64,000 nucleotides of DNA from Tepidibacter mesophilus (GCF_002724055.1 NZ_BDQY01000013.1:1-64000); one strand, 5' to 3'. Positions 10,536-21,001 are shown, counted from the stretch's first letter. A program made the numbers and translations. The notes: generated by a model not told the origin, from the sequence alone.

Positions 10536-11480
10536 ATGAAAAAAATATTAGTTACTGGTGGAGCAGGTTTTATAGGGAGCAATTTTATAAAATACATGTT
10601 AGATAAGTATAATGATTATTATATAGTTAATTTAGATTTACTCACTTATGCAGGTAATTTAGACAATCTCAAGGATGTTGAGAACAATCCTAATTATGAA
10701 TTTGTCAAAGGAGATATATGTGATTTTGAGTTGGTAGACAAGATAGTATCTCAAGATATAGACTATATAATCAACTTTGCAGCAGAGTCTCATGTAGATA
10801 ATAGTATACTAAATCCTGGAGTATTTGTAAGAACTAATGTTATGGGAACTCAAGTACTTTTAGATGCTGCTAAAAGGTATGATATAGAGAAATATATACA
10901 GATATCAACAGATGAAGTTTATGGAAGTTTAGGTGATGAAGGATATTTTACAGAAGAAACGCCGCTTGCGCCTAATAGTCCGTATTCAGCATCAAAGGCA
11001 GCATCGGATATGTTAGTGAGGTCTTATTATAAGACTTATAACTTACCCGTTAATATTACAAGATGCTCTAATAACTATGGACCTAATCAACACAAGGAAA
11101 AGTTGATACCTAAGATCATACACAATGCTTTAAATGACCAAAAAATTCCTGTATATGGAGATGGACTCAATGTAAGAGATTGGCTTTATGTAGAGGATCA
11201 TTGTAGTGCAATAGACTTAGTTCTTCATAAAGGCAAAGTTGGACAAGTTTATAATATAGGTGGAAATAATGAAGTTAGAAATATAGATTTAGTAAAGATG
11301 ATACTAGATAAGCTTGGAAAGAACTATGATTTGATAGAGTTTGTTGAGGATAGATTGGGACATGATAGAAGATACGCTATAGATTCAAGTAAAACACAAA
11401 ATGACCTTGGATGGTTACCTAAGTATATATTTAAAATAGGAAGTGAAGAAACTATTAATTGCTACTTAAATAATAAATAG
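10536..11480 (+). CDS. rmlB: dTDP-glucose 4,6-dehydratase
   Basis: This cytoplasmic SDR enzyme converts dTDP-glucose to the 4-keto-6-deoxy sugar (second rhamnose step). The 314 residues start with the Rossmann motif GGAGFIGSNF. They contain STDEVYGS (Thr125-Asp126-Glu127, the dehydratase-specific acid-base set) and Y150-x3-K154 in YSASKAA, plus the RCSNNYGP motif. GGAGG precedes the start. It is the third gene of the rmlACB run; the fourth, rmlD, lies 23 kb away at 34647. Confidence 0.97.
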   Translation: MKKILVTGGAGFIGSNFIKYMLDKYNDYYIVNLDLLTYAGNLDNLKDVENNPNYEFVKGDICDFELVDKIVSQDIDYIINFAAESHVDNSILNPGVFVRTNVMGTQVLLDAAKRYDIEKYIQISTDEVYGSLGDEGYFTEETPLAPNSPYSASKAASDMLVRSYYKTYNLPVNITRCSNNYGPNQHKEKLIPKIIHNALNDQKIPVYGDGLNVRDWLYVEDHCSAIDLVLHKGKVGQVYNIGGNNEVRNIDLVKMILDKLGKNYDLIEFVEDRLGHDRRYAIDSSKTQNDLGWLPKYIFKIGSEETINCYLNNK

Positions 11481-11559
11481 TTGTAGAAAATAATCAGTAA
11501 TAGAGAATACATAGATTTATACAAGACTAAATAATAAATTTAAAAGAAAGGTGAATATA

Positions 11560-12336
11560 TTGAAAGCATACATTCAAAATTTTTTAAAGTATAGATATCT
11601 TTTAAAAGAATTAGTAGTAAAAGATGTTAAATTAAAATATAGAAGATCTTTTTTAGGGATAATATGGAGTATACTTAACCCTTTATTAATGATGATAGTA
11701 CTATCGATAGTATTTTCTACTGTGTTTAAAAGAAATATTCCTAATTTTACAGTATATCTTCTAACTGGAAGAGTATTATTTGAATTTTTTTCACAAGCAA
11801 CTAATTCCTCTATGAGAGCTGTAATTTCAAATAGTTCTCTTATTAAAAAGGTGTATATTCCAAAGTACATTTTCCCTTTAGCGAGCTGTTTATCTTCTTT
11901 TGTTAATCTTCTTTTTTCACTTGTAGCAATAATAATTATGTTAGTGATTACAAAAGTAAAGATTACATGGTCTATTATATTATTTCCTCTGCCTTTAATA
12001 TATGTGTTACTTTTTTCTACTGGAGTAGGTATGATTCTTTCTGCTTACGGAGTATTTTTTAGAGATATTGTGCATCTTTATGGAGTACTATTAACGGCTT
12101 TGATGTATTTTACACCATTGTTTTATCCAGTTGATATTATACCACCTAAATATCAATTTATTATAAAATTAAATCCTTTATATTATAATATTGAGTGTTT
12201 TAGGCAAATTGTGTTGTATGGTGTATCTCCGTCATTACAGCTGCATTTAACTTGCTTTTTTATAGGGATTATTACGCTGCTTGTAGGGATGTTTTTATTT
12301 TATAGAAAACAAGATAAATTTATTTTGTATTTATAA
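11560..12336 (+). CDS. ABC-2 type polysaccharide exporter permease (Wzm/TagG-like)
   Basis: This is the membrane half of a polysaccharide ABC exporter, with about 258 residues and six predicted membrane segments. The N-terminal stretch ELVVKDVKLKYRRSFLGIIW is the typical amphipathic start of Wzm/TagG/RfbA permeases. FFRDIVHLYG and the YFTPLFYPVDIIP region also fit. The ATPase follows after 14 nt. I prefer TTG at 11560, 6 nt after AAAGGTG; the GTG at 11551 lies inside that site. Partner and neighbours indicate export of an undecaprenol-linked glycan. Confidence 0.9.
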   Translation: MKAYIQNFLKYRYLLKELVVKDVKLKYRRSFLGIIWSILNPLLMMIVLSIVFSTVFKRNIPNFTVYLLTGRVLFEFFSQATNSSMRAVISNSSLIKKVYIPKYIFPLASCLSSFVNLLFSLVAIIIMLVITKVKITWSIILFPLPLIYVLLFSTGVGMILSAYGVFFRDIVHLYGVLLTALMYFTPLFYPVDIIPPKYQFIIKLNPLYYNIECFRQIVLYGVSPSLQLHLTCFFIGIITLLVGMFLFYRKQDKFILYL

Positions 12337-12350
12337 ATGGAGGATTTATT

Positions 12351-13085
12351 ATGTATCAAGAAAATGTAGTTGAAATTAAAAATGTATCTATGAGATTTAA
12401 TATGAGTAAAGAAAAAGTTGATAGTTTTAAAGAATATTTTATAAAACTTTTAAAAAAAGAACTTCTTTTTGAAGAGTTTATTGCATTAAAGGATGTATCT
12501 TTTTCAGTAAAAAAAGGAGAAATATTTGGGCTTATTGGTTTAAATGGTGCAGGAAAAAGTACGCTACTAAAAATTATTGCGGGAGTATTAAAGCCTACTG
12601 AAGGAAATGCAAAGGTTAGAGGAAGTATGGCTCCTCTTATTGAATTAGGTGCTGGCTTTGATCAAAATTTAACAGGAAGAGAAAATGTGTTTTTAAATGG
12701 AGCAGTCTTAGGATATTCTAAAGAGTTTATGCAACAAAAGTTAGATGAAATCATAGAATTTTCTGAGTTACATAATTTTATGGATACTCCTTTGAAAAAT
12801 TATTCCTCTGGAATGAAAGCTCGTTTAGGTTTTTCTGTAGCCACATTAATAAATCCAAAGATATTAATAATAGATGAGGTATTAGCAGTAGGAGATTTTA
12901 AATTTCAGAAAAAATGTGAAAAGAGAATGCAAGAGTTACTAAGTAATGGAACAACAGTACTTTTTGTATCACATTCTATTGGACAAGTAGAAAAAATGTG
13001 TGATAGAGTTTTGTGGTTAGAAAAAGGAAGAGTAAAGATGATTGGAGATACAAAGGAAGTTTGTGAATTGTATAAAAAAAGTTGA
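12351..13085 (+). CDS. ABC exporter ATPase (Wzt/TagH-like), without glycan-binding extension
   Basis: This is the cytoplasmic ATPase partner of the permease at 11560. The 244 residues carry Walker A (GLNGAGKST), a signature motif NYSSGMKARLGFS, Walker B (ILIIDE) and the H-loop VSHS. The pre-Walker region has the long insert (DSFKEYFIKLLKK) usual in Wzt/TagH. It stops after the nucleotide-binding domain: the C-terminal carbohydrate-binding domain that lets some Wzt proteins recognise a capped glycan is missing. GGAGG precedes the start. It is co-transcribed with the permease and the following methyltransferase. Confidence 0.92.
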   Translation: MYQENVVEIKNVSMRFNMSKEKVDSFKEYFIKLLKKELLFEEFIALKDVSFSVKKGEIFGLIGLNGAGKSTLLKIIAGVLKPTEGNAKVRGSMAPLIELGAGFDQNLTGRENVFLNGAVLGYSKEFMQQKLDEIIEFSELHNFMDTPLKNYSSGMKARLGFSVATLINPKILIIDEVLAVGDFKFQKKCEKRMQELLSNGTTVLFVSHSIGQVEKMCDRVLWLEKGRVKMIGDTKEVCELYKKS

Positions 13086-13127
13086 TAAAACTATATTTCT
13101 AGGTTATGAAGAGAGGAATTGCTTAGT

Positions 13128-14183
13128 ATGGAGAAAATATTAGATAGAATTAATGATGCTTATTATGGGGGTATGGGTGAAGTTATGATGAGAAAAACCC
13201 ATAAAAGAGCTAATTGGATTTGTAAACAAGTACAAGGAAATAAAATATTAGATATTGGATGTAGTCAAGGAATAGTACCTATATTACTTGGTAGAGAAGG
13301 ATTTGAAGTGACAGGTATAGATATTTCTAAAAAATCAATTGAATATGCTAACGAAGCATTAAAAGAGGAAGAAATTGTAACTCAAAAAAATATTGATTTT
13401 ATTAATGAAAATTTTATGATGATGGATTTTGAAGATAAAAAATTTGACACAATAATTTTATCTGAAGTAATTGAACATCTTAATCAGCCACAACGTTTTC
13501 TTAAAAGAGCATGGGAAGTCCTTGAAGATAATGGGCAAATTATTATTACAGTTCCTTTTGGAATTAATGATTTTATAGATCATAAAAAAACATATTATTT
13601 ATTAGATTTATTAAAAGAGGTGACCCCTTATTTTAAAGTTGAGAAAGTAGATATTTTAGAAAAGTGGATAGGTGTTATTGGAGTAAAAAAAGAGAAAGTT
13701 GAGTCTAATGCTGAAATAAATATTTCATTGACTATGATTAAAGATATAGAGAACGCTTTTTATGATATTGAAAGACAACTGATAGATAGCAATAAAAATA
13801 TACAAAATAGTATTAATACAGTAAATAAAAAATACAGAGAAGTTACTGATCAAAATATGAATTTAAAAAAACAAGTTAAGTTATTAAAAGAAGTAGAAGA
13901 AGAAAAAGAGAAAGCAAGTAAAGAAAAAGAAAAGCTATTAAAAGAAATAGAATCTTTAAGTAAAGAGAATAATAGGAAAAATAATGAATTAAAAGAAGCT
14001 ATAGAAGCAGTACTTTCTCACATTTCTGATAAAGAAAAGTATTTGAAAGAAATTGAATATTTATTAAATATTAACAAGATGTTAATTAATAAAAATAATA
14101 AATTGGAGAAAACGAAAACAGGAAAACTATTTTTAAAATATTGGAAAATAAAAGATAGAATAAGTAAAAGATTAAAAAAATAA
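13128..14183 (+). CDS. SAM-dependent methyltransferase fused to a long coiled coil
   Basis: The first 170 or so of 351 residues form a class I methyltransferase: motif I ILDIGCSQG, acidic motif VTGIDIS, then FDTIILSEVIEHL and IIITVPFG. From about 210 to 330 the protein is a highly charged coiled coil (EEEKEKASKEKEKLLKEIE). It ends in a basic, aromatic, possibly membrane-binding tail (KTGKLFLKYWKIKDRISKRL). Its place after the exporter genes recalls WbdD, where a methyltransferase caps the growing chain and a coiled coil sets its length. That role is inference. ATG at 13128 lies 11 nt after GAGAGG; a TTG at 13119 is too close to it. Confidence 0.82.
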   Translation: MEKILDRINDAYYGGMGEVMMRKTHKRANWICKQVQGNKILDIGCSQGIVPILLGREGFEVTGIDISKKSIEYANEALKEEEIVTQKNIDFINENFMMMDFEDKKFDTIILSEVIEHLNQPQRFLKRAWEVLEDNGQIIITVPFGINDFIDHKKTYYLLDLLKEVTPYFKVEKVDILEKWIGVIGVKKEKVESNAEINISLTMIKDIENAFYDIERQLIDSNKNIQNSINTVNKKYREVTDQNMNLKKQVKLLKEVEEEKEKASKEKEKLLKEIESLSKENNRKNNELKEAIEAVLSHISDKEKYLKEIEYLLNINKMLINKNNKLEKTKTGKLFLKYWKIKDRISKRLKK

Positions 14184-14195
14184 GGAGATATATAT

Positions 14196-17100
14196 ATGGT
14201 AAGTAGAGGTGAGTTAAATACCAAAAAAAAACAGTTAAATATAGATAAAAAGAAATGGGAAGATAAATATTTAAACTTATTAAATGATTTAGATAAAAAA
14301 CATAATAATATAATAAATAATTGTAGTGTAAAATCTAAAAAAACTATATATGATTTAAATATTGCTTGTATATTTGATGAATTCACAATGGAATGTTTTA
14401 AACCTGAATCGAATTTAATTACATTTACACCAGATAATTGGAAGGAAATTTTAACGAAGAAGAAACCAGATATGTTAATTGTTGAATCTGCATGGCAAGG
14501 AAATGATGGTACATGGACTAGAAAAGTAGCTAGATATTCTCAAGATGAAAGAAAAGAGATATTCGATTTAATTAAATTCTGTAATGATAATAATATACCT
14601 ACGATTTTTTGGAATAAAGAAGACCCTGTACATTTTAATGCTTTTATAGATACTGCAGTTTTTTTTGATTATATTTTTACTACAGATGCAGATTCAGTAA
14701 AAAAATACAAAAAAATATCGAATAATGACAATATCTATCCGATGCCATTTGCAGCACAACCTAAAATTCATAATCCTATAGAAATATATAAAAGAAAAGA
14801 AAAAATTTGTTTTGCAGGTTCTTATTATGCAACTAAATATGAAGAACGAAAAAGAGATTTAAGTATGTTATTTGATGAGTCAATTAAATATGGACTCGAT
14901 ATATTTGATAGACATTATAATGACGATTTAGAACAGTTTATGTTTCCGGAAGAGTATCAAAACTATATTAGAGGAAATTTGAAAGCTACGGAAATTCAGA
15001 AAGCATACAAAGGATATAATGTATCGATTAATGTGAATAGTGTTAAGTATTCACCTACAATGTTTTCAAGAAGAGTATTTGAACTATTAGCATCAAATAC
15101 ACCAGTTATAAGTTCATACTCAAAAGGCATTAAAAATATTTTTGGAGGTTTAGTTATATCTAGTGACGATTTTGAAATTATTGAAACAGGTTTATCTAAA
15201 TTATTTAATGATAAATTATATTACGAAAAATATAGATTATTAGGTTTAAGAGAAGTACTTAGGCATCACACATATAATGAAAGATTAAAATATATTTGTA
15301 ATATAATTGGTATAAATATAATAGATGATAATGACAAAATATCTGTTATATTTGTTCCTCAAAATCAAGAAGAATTAGATAAAATGATAAAACAATATGA
15401 AAAACAAACATATTCTATAAAAGAGTTAGTTATTTTATTAAATCCAGATGTTGATTTTAATAAAACAAGTAATAAAGATATAAGATATTATAATTTACGA
15501 GAAAAGACGAATAACAAAATATTAGATATAATCGAGGGCGATTATGTAGCTTTTTTTAATAGTAATGATTTTTATGGTGAAAATTATTTACAAGATCTAA
15601 TTTTGGCAACTCAATATACTGATTGTCCTATAATTGGTAAAGCAGCTTATTATTCATATCAAAATGATGATATTCAATTAAATAACTCAGAGAATGAATA
15701 TAAGTTTGTAAAAAAATTAGAATATTATAACTCTTTAATAGATGTAGATATAATAAAAAATCAAAATATAAATGAAATTATTAGTTTATTGAATGATAAT
15801 TTTGATTTAAGCAAATATGTTAATGATAGTCATTGTATGTTTAGTATAGATAAGTTTAATTACTTTAAAGGATTTGAAAAATTAAATGATAAACAAAAAA
15901 ATGAAGGACTTAAAAAAGTTGAAGATATAAAAGGGTTGAATATTAATTATAAAATTAATAATTTTAATGAAAAAGAGAATATAAGAGAAATAGAGGTTTC
16001 AAAGAATAATATAAACATTAGTTTAAATAAAGATAAGTGGCTAAAAAAACCTTCAAGTATTGTGAAAATTTCAAATGATAAAAATAGCTTATTATTAAAT
16101 ATTGAAGAGAACAAAGAAAATAATTTCGAATATATTAAATATGAACAGATTAAGAGTTTTGAAGTAGCACCTAAAGAATCAGCTTTTGAATTTAACAAGA
16201 ATAAAGCTTATTTAGTAGAAATTTTAGGTGCATCTAATAAAGTATATGCTCAGCTTTTTATATTAGGATATGCTGAAGATAAAAAAATTCAAGTAGAAAG
16301 TTTTAATTTAAACCGTGAAAAAATATTTATTCCAAAATCTAATGTGGACAAAATAAGATTAGCAATTAGATTATCTGGAGATGGAATTTGTAAAATTAAT
16401 AAGATAATGTTAACTCCTATATCGGATAAAGATAATATGATTGACAATATTACTATTGAAAAATTGGATGGCAAAGAAAAATATTTAGTACTTACAAATA
16501 TTTATCCAAGTGATACAGATTTATATAGAAACGGATTTGTACATAGTAGAGTTAGAGCATATCAAGAAAAAGGATTAGATGTAGATGTATTTTCATTTAA
16601 TTTAAATAATAAAAACTTTGAAAAATATATTTTTGAAAATGTTAATGTATATAAGGGTAATAAAAAGCATCTAATTAGTTTTTTGAAAAAAACTAATTAT
16701 AGAAAAATATTAATTCATTTTGTAAATAGAGATATGATAGAAGCTATTGATGAAGGAGCACCAAATATTCCATTAGTTATATGGGTTCATGGATTTGAGT
16801 CAGAGAAATGGTGGAGAAGATGGTTTAATTTTGAGATAAATAAGCATTTATTCAAAAAATTAAGAAATGCAATTAAAGCAAGTAATAAAAGAATTGAATT
16901 TATGCAAGAACTATATTCAAGAAATGATAAAGATATAGAGTTCATATTTGTATCAGAATATAAAAAGGGTACAGCAGAAAAAGATGCAAAGACTAATGTG
17001 AGTCGATATTCAATAATACCTAATATTATAGATGAAGAAATATTTAAATATACAGAAAAGGATTCGGAAAAAAGAAAAAAAATACTTAGTATAAGACCAT

Positions 17101-17606
17101 ATACTGCAAGAAACTATGCAAATGATTTAGCTGTAAAAGCTATTTTAGAGTTGTCAAAAGAAGAATTTTTTAATGACTTAGAGTTTACTTTTTATGGAAA
17201 GGGAAGATTGTTCGATAAAACACTAGAACCTCTTAGAAAATTTTCAAATGTTCATATTCATAAAAGTTTCTTAACGCATCATCAGATTGCAAAATTACAT
17301 CGAGAACATGGAATTTTTTTATGTCCAACTAGATTAGATTCTCAAGGAGTTTCCATAGGAGAAGCTATGTCTAGTGGGTTAGTACCTATTACAAATGGAG
17401 TAACAGCTATACCTGAATTTGTAGATGAAAAATGTGGGATTTTGGCTCCTAAAAATTCATATAAAGGATTAGCTGAAGGAATAAAGGAATTGTATTATAA
17501 CTCAGATAAGTATTTAGAGATGCATAATAATGCATCTAGTAAGAGTCAAAATCAATGTGGAAAAAATATTGTTATTCCTAAGGAAATTGAGGTTATAGAA
17601 AGATAA
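14196..17606 (+). CDS. Large multidomain glycosyltransferase (CgeB/DUF3880-like + GT2-like + GT4)
   Basis: This cytoplasmic protein of 1136 residues appears to hold several transferase domains. Residues 1-45 are coiled coil. About 50-370 resemble CgeB/DUF3880-type transferases (FWNKEDPVHF, FTTDADSVKKY, SPTMFSRRVFELLASNTPVIS). About 376-545 look like a worn GT2 domain (YVAFFNSNDFYGENYL). About 560-760 form a beta-rich stretch without recognised family. About 764-1130 are a GT4 domain (LVIWVHGFESEKWWRRW, STIPN-type SIIPNIIDEEIF, and the Glu-rich nucleotide site QGVSIGEAMSSGLVPITN). The first part is closely paralogous to 22786-24279. It probably adds several sugars of the repeat. AAGGAG precedes the start. 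The exact sugars cannot be read from sequence. Confidence 0.85.
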   Translation: MVSRGELNTKKKQLNIDKKKWEDKYLNLLNDLDKKHNNIINNCSVKSKKTIYDLNIACIFDEFTMECFKPESNLITFTPDNWKEILTKKKPDMLIVESAWQGNDGTWTRKVARYSQDERKEIFDLIKFCNDNNIPTIFWNKEDPVHFNAFIDTAVFFDYIFTTDADSVKKYKKISNNDNIYPMPFAAQPKIHNPIEIYKRKEKICFAGSYYATKYEERKRDLSMLFDESIKYGLDIFDRHYNDDLEQFMFPEEYQNYIRGNLKATEIQKAYKGYNVSINVNSVKYSPTMFSRRVFELLASNTPVISSYSKGIKNIFGGLVISSDDFEIIETGLSKLFNDKLYYEKYRLLGLREVLRHHTYNERLKYICNIIGINIIDDNDKISVIFVPQNQEELDKMIKQYEKQTYSIKELVILLNPDVDFNKTSNKDIRYYNLREKTNNKILDIIEGDYVAFFNSNDFYGENYLQDLILATQYTDCPIIGKAAYYSYQNDDIQLNNSENEYKFVKKLEYYNSLIDVDIIKNQNINEIISLLNDNFDLSKYVNDSHCMFSIDKFNYFKGFEKLNDKQKNEGLKKVEDIKGLNINYKINNFNEKENIREIEVSKNNINISLNKDKWLKKPSSIVKISNDKNSLLLNIEENKENNFEYIKYEQIKSFEVAPKESAFEFNKNKAYLVEILGASNKVYAQLFILGYAEDKKIQVESFNLNREKIFIPKSNVDKIRLAIRLSGDGICKINKIMLTPISDKDNMIDNITIEKLDGKEKYLVLTNIYPSDTDLYRNGFVHSRVRAYQEKGLDVDVFSFNLNNKNFEKYIFENVNVYKGNKKHLISFLKKTNYRKILIHFVNRDMIEAIDEGAPNIPLVIWVHGFESEKWWRRWFNFEINKHLFKKLRNAIKASNKRIEFMQELYSRNDKDIEFIFVSEYKKGTAEKDAKTNVSRYSIIPNIIDEEIFKYTEKDSEKRKKILSIRPYTARNYANDLAVKAILELSKEEFFNDLEFTFYGKGRLFDKTLEPLRKFSNVHIHKSFLTHHQIAKLHREHGIFLCPTRLDSQGVSIGEAMSSGLVPITNGVTAIPEFVDEKCGILAPKNSYKGLAEGIKELYYNSDKYLEMHNNASSKSQNQCGKNIVIPKEIEVIER

Positions 17607-17636
17607 GTAAAACTTAGTTTGGGGAGTGAAATTATA

Positions 17637-18947
17637 ATGAAAATTTGTACAGTGGGATTAGGATATATTGGATTACCAACATCGGCGATGTTTGCTAATT
17701 TTGGAGCTGAGGTTGTTGGAGTTGATATTAGCAAACATGTTGTGGATACTATTAATGAAGGAAATATACATATTGAAGAACCCGGTCTTGAAGAAATGGT
17801 AAATCAATCTGTAAAAAAAGGAAATTTAAGAGCAAGTTTAAAGCCAGAGAAATCAGATGTTTTTATAATTGCTGTTCCAACTCCAAATCAGGATGATGAG
17901 TATAAATCTTGTGATTTAAGTTATGTATTAAGTGCTACAAAAGCTGTATTACCATATATTAGAAAAGAGAATGTTATTATTGTTGAATCAACAATTGAGC
18001 CAAGAACAATGGATGATTATATAAAACCATTAGTTGAAGAATATGGATTTAAAATTGGACAAGATGTTTATTTAGCTCACTGTCCTGAGCGTGTATTACC
18101 AGGACAAATATTACATGAGTTGATTTATAATAATCGTATAGTTGGAGGAGTTACTCCGGAATGTACTAAGGCAGCAGCCAATGTGTACCGTACATTTGTA
18201 AAAGGAGAAATAGTAGAAACAGAAGCTAAGACTGCTGAAATGTCTAAATTGATGGAAAATACATTTAGAGATGTAAATATTGCTTTAGCAAATGAACTTG
18301 CAAAAGTTTGTAATCAATTAGAAATTAATGTTCTTGATGTAATTCAAATGGCAAATAAGCATCCACGTGTAAATATACATCAACCAGGCCCAGGAGTAGG
18401 TGGACATTGTTTAGCTGTAGATCCGTATTTTATTGTAGCAAAAGCACCAGAATTAGCTGGAATTATTAATTTGAGTCGTCAAACAAATTCAAGTATGCCA
18501 AATTATGTTTTAGAAAGTGTGAAGAAATTACTAAAAGGTATAAAAAATCCCAAAATTGCAGCCTTAGGGGTTACTTATAAAGGAAATGTCGATGATATGA
18601 GAGAAAGTCCAGCCGTAGAAATTATTGAAATGTTAAAATATGAAGGGTTTGAGGTAGCAGTTCATGATCCTCATGTGAAAAATGAAATATTAGATCATGT
18701 TCATGATGAAGTTGCTGTAGAAAGTGAAATGTTAAATTTTATTAGTATAGAAGAAGCGGCTAAAGATGCTGATATATTATTAATTCTAACGGATCATAAT
18801 GAATTTAAAGAATATGACTATGATAAACTTGCAGATATTATGAGAACTCCACAAATTTTTGATACTAAAAATATAGTTAAGGATATTTGTTATAAAAATA
18901 GTGATATGAAAATTATTAATTATGGGAACTTATTTGAATCTATGTAG
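17637..18947 (+). CDS. wecC: UDP-N-acetyl-D-mannosamine dehydrogenase
   Basis: This cytoplasmic NAD-dependent enzyme oxidises UDP-ManNAc to UDP-ManNAcA. The 436 residues begin MKICTVGLGYIGLPTS (Rossmann fold). They contain the catalytic Cys258 in GPGVGGHCLAVDPYFI and the TYKGNVDDMRESP stretch of the UDP-binding domain. LPTS and GHCLAVDPYFI place it in the WecC group, unlike the GGSCFPKD form at 27497. The epimerase giving UDP-ManNAc is at 29826. The start at 17637 lies 8 nt after GGGGAGTG; an upstream TTG lies before that site. ManNAc-type sugars also occur in the wall polymers that SLH domains bind in Bacillus. Confidence 0.92.
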   Translation: MKICTVGLGYIGLPTSAMFANFGAEVVGVDISKHVVDTINEGNIHIEEPGLEEMVNQSVKKGNLRASLKPEKSDVFIIAVPTPNQDDEYKSCDLSYVLSATKAVLPYIRKENVIIVESTIEPRTMDDYIKPLVEEYGFKIGQDVYLAHCPERVLPGQILHELIYNNRIVGGVTPECTKAAANVYRTFVKGEIVETEAKTAEMSKLMENTFRDVNIALANELAKVCNQLEINVLDVIQMANKHPRVNIHQPGPGVGGHCLAVDPYFIVAKAPELAGIINLSRQTNSSMPNYVLESVKKLLKGIKNPKIAALGVTYKGNVDDMRESPAVEIIEMLKYEGFEVAVHDPHVKNEILDHVHDEVAVESEMLNFISIEEAAKDADILLILTDHNEFKEYDYDKLADIMRTPQIFDTKNIVKDICYKNSDMKIINYGNLFESM

Positions 18948-19138
18948 TTTTAAAGCTAATAAAACATTTTGAAATTCACAAAGAGATTTTCTGATATGAA
19001 AAATTTATACATTCATAAGCATTGTTATTAAGAAATAGATTATTTTATAATGTAATCATTAATATCTATAGACTTAATATATAAGGAATATAGTGAATAT
19101 GTTTAGACATAAATTTTATAAAAGTAAGGGGAAGGAAA

Positions 19139-21001
19139 ATGGTATCTACCAAAAGTGTGGAAAAAATTAAATCTCAATTAAACAAGGTGTCATCACCATC
19201 AGATGCTATTGGTATTTTTTGGAAAGGAATAAGCATTATAAGTAAAACTGTATTTTTTGCAGCCATTGTAATAGGTTTATTGTCTCATTTATATTTTTTC
19301 GTTCATAAATTTGCAAATGAAGACGATATAGCTCACTTGAATACAGCATTGTTTTATACAAAAACAAGCGGAAGATGGTTTTTAGGATATATAACGCAAT
19401 TGAGAGGGTTTTATAGTTTACCGGTTATAATTGGAGCAATTTCAATATTTTTCTGTGCAATTTCAGCTGTTTTAACGGCTAAACTACTAAGAACAAAAAA
19501 GACAGTAACAGCTTTTATTATTGGTGCATTAATGGCTTCGTTCCCTGTTTTATCATACAGCTTTTGTTATTTATTTATGGCTGATGCATATATGTATGCT
19601 TTGTTCTTTGCTGTTTTAGCAGTTTTTCTGACAAATAAATATAAATTTGGATTTATACTTGGAGGTATTTCTCTTTCGTTATCTCTTGGAATATATCAAT
19701 CTTACATAGGTTATGCAATCGGTCTGGTTCTGATTATTCTGATTAATTTGCTTATTGATAATGAATTAGATTTAAAAAAAATAGGACTTGAAATATTAAA
19801 ATATTTTACAATGGGCGTTTTAGGGGCAATATTCTACTTTGTGTCTTTGAAAATCAACTTATATTTGACAGGAAGTACATTATTATCATATAAAGGCATT
19901 GATAAAATGGGTCATATTGATTTGTATAAACTACCATCGTTAGTTTTACGTTCGTATAAAAACTTTTTTAATTCATTTGCAGGAAAATATTATCCAGTAT
20001 CTGGTACCCTTCATAGTTTATATATTGTTGAATTGATTATTGGAATAGTCGCAATAATGTTTTTAATATTTAAGAATAATATTTATAAAAAAACATTGCA
20101 TTTAATATTATTGATTTGTGGAATTGCACTTTTACCTCCTGGATTGAATATCGTAGATGTAATGGCACCTGAAACTCAAAGTGCAACTTTAAATATATAT
20201 CAATTTGTTCTTATATTTATATTTGTTGCTACTTTAGTAGAAAAAATTGAGTTTAATTTTGCCAATTTAATTAAATGGTGTTCTTTTATTTGTTTAGGTT
20301 TAATTATTTTTAACTTTATTTTGTTAAACAATACATATTACCTTAAAGCAGAGATATATTTCAATAGAACGTTTTCTTTAACTTCAAGAATGTTAGATAG
20401 AATAGAACAACTACCTGAATTTGAAAAAACAAACAAAGTAGCACTTATAGGGAAGTTACCTAATTCTTTTTATAAAGATAGTAGTATTATGTTTTCAGAA
20501 ACAGACAATCAAGGATTTTGGGGGCAATATGTAGGTTTTAACTCTTCTAATAATGAAGATAATACTAGGAAATTTATTGCAAATGCTAATATTTTTCACG
20601 GAGCAAGATTTATACGAGCAAATAAAGAAGAAATGAAAACGGCAGTAGATGATGCTATTAACATGCCAATTTGGCCACAACAAGGTTCAATTGATTGTAA
20701 AAATGGAGTAATAATAGTACATTTAAGTAATGTTTTTAAAGTTGAAACTCATAATATAGGTAAAGATAAATACCACTTTGAGTTTTTAACTACACCAAAT
20801 AGTAATTATACTTACGCGTGGTATGTTTATAAAGATGACACAAAAGTTGATGTTATATGGTATAAACCAGAAAACTATTTTGATTACACATTCGTAGAAA
20901 ATGGTAAATATAAAATTCAAGGCTTTTACAAAGATGCCAAAGGCATAGACAAGGGTTCTGCTTTTAGTCAAACAATAACAGTTAAAGGTATAAATTATTA
21001 A
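19139..21001 (+). CDS. GtrII-like membrane glucosyltransferase
   Basis: This membrane protein of 620 residues has about ten hydrophobic segments in residues 40-420. The first outside loop contains NEDDIAHLNTALFYTKTSGRW. The paired acidic residues and downstream GRW are typical of GtrII-type and related GT-C transferases, which add a glucosyl branch from undecaprenyl-phosphate-glucose. The last 120 or so residues are outside and beta-rich (YTYAWYVYKDDTKVDV, GKYKIQGFYKD), like a small Ig-type domain. GtrB- and GtrA-like genes follow at 21275 and 22236, completing the usual three-part set. GGGGAAGGA precedes the start. A 190-nt gap before the gene shows no clear signal. Confidence 0.8.
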   Translation: MVSTKSVEKIKSQLNKVSSPSDAIGIFWKGISIISKTVFFAAIVIGLLSHLYFFVHKFANEDDIAHLNTALFYTKTSGRWFLGYITQLRGFYSLPVIIGAISIFFCAISAVLTAKLLRTKKTVTAFIIGALMASFPVLSYSFCYLFMADAYMYALFFAVLAVFLTNKYKFGFILGGISLSLSLGIYQSYIGYAIGLVLIILINLLIDNELDLKKIGLEILKYFTMGVLGAIFYFVSLKINLYLTGSTLLSYKGIDKMGHIDLYKLPSLVLRSYKNFFNSFAGKYYPVSGTLHSLYIVELIIGIVAIMFLIFKNNIYKKTLHLILLICGIALLPPGLNIVDVMAPETQSATLNIYQFVLIFIFVATLVEKIEFNFANLIKWCSFICLGLIIFNFILLNNTYYLKAEIYFNRTFSLTSRMLDRIEQLPEFEKTNKVALIGKLPNSFYKDSSIMFSETDNQGFWGQYVGFNSSNNEDNTRKFIANANIFHGARFIRANKEEMKTAVDDAINMPIWPQQGSIDCKNGVIIVHLSNVFKVETHNIGKDKYHFEFLTTPNSNYTYAWYVYKDDTKVDVIWYKPENYFDYTFVENGKYKIQGFYKDAKGIDKGSAFSQTITVKGINY

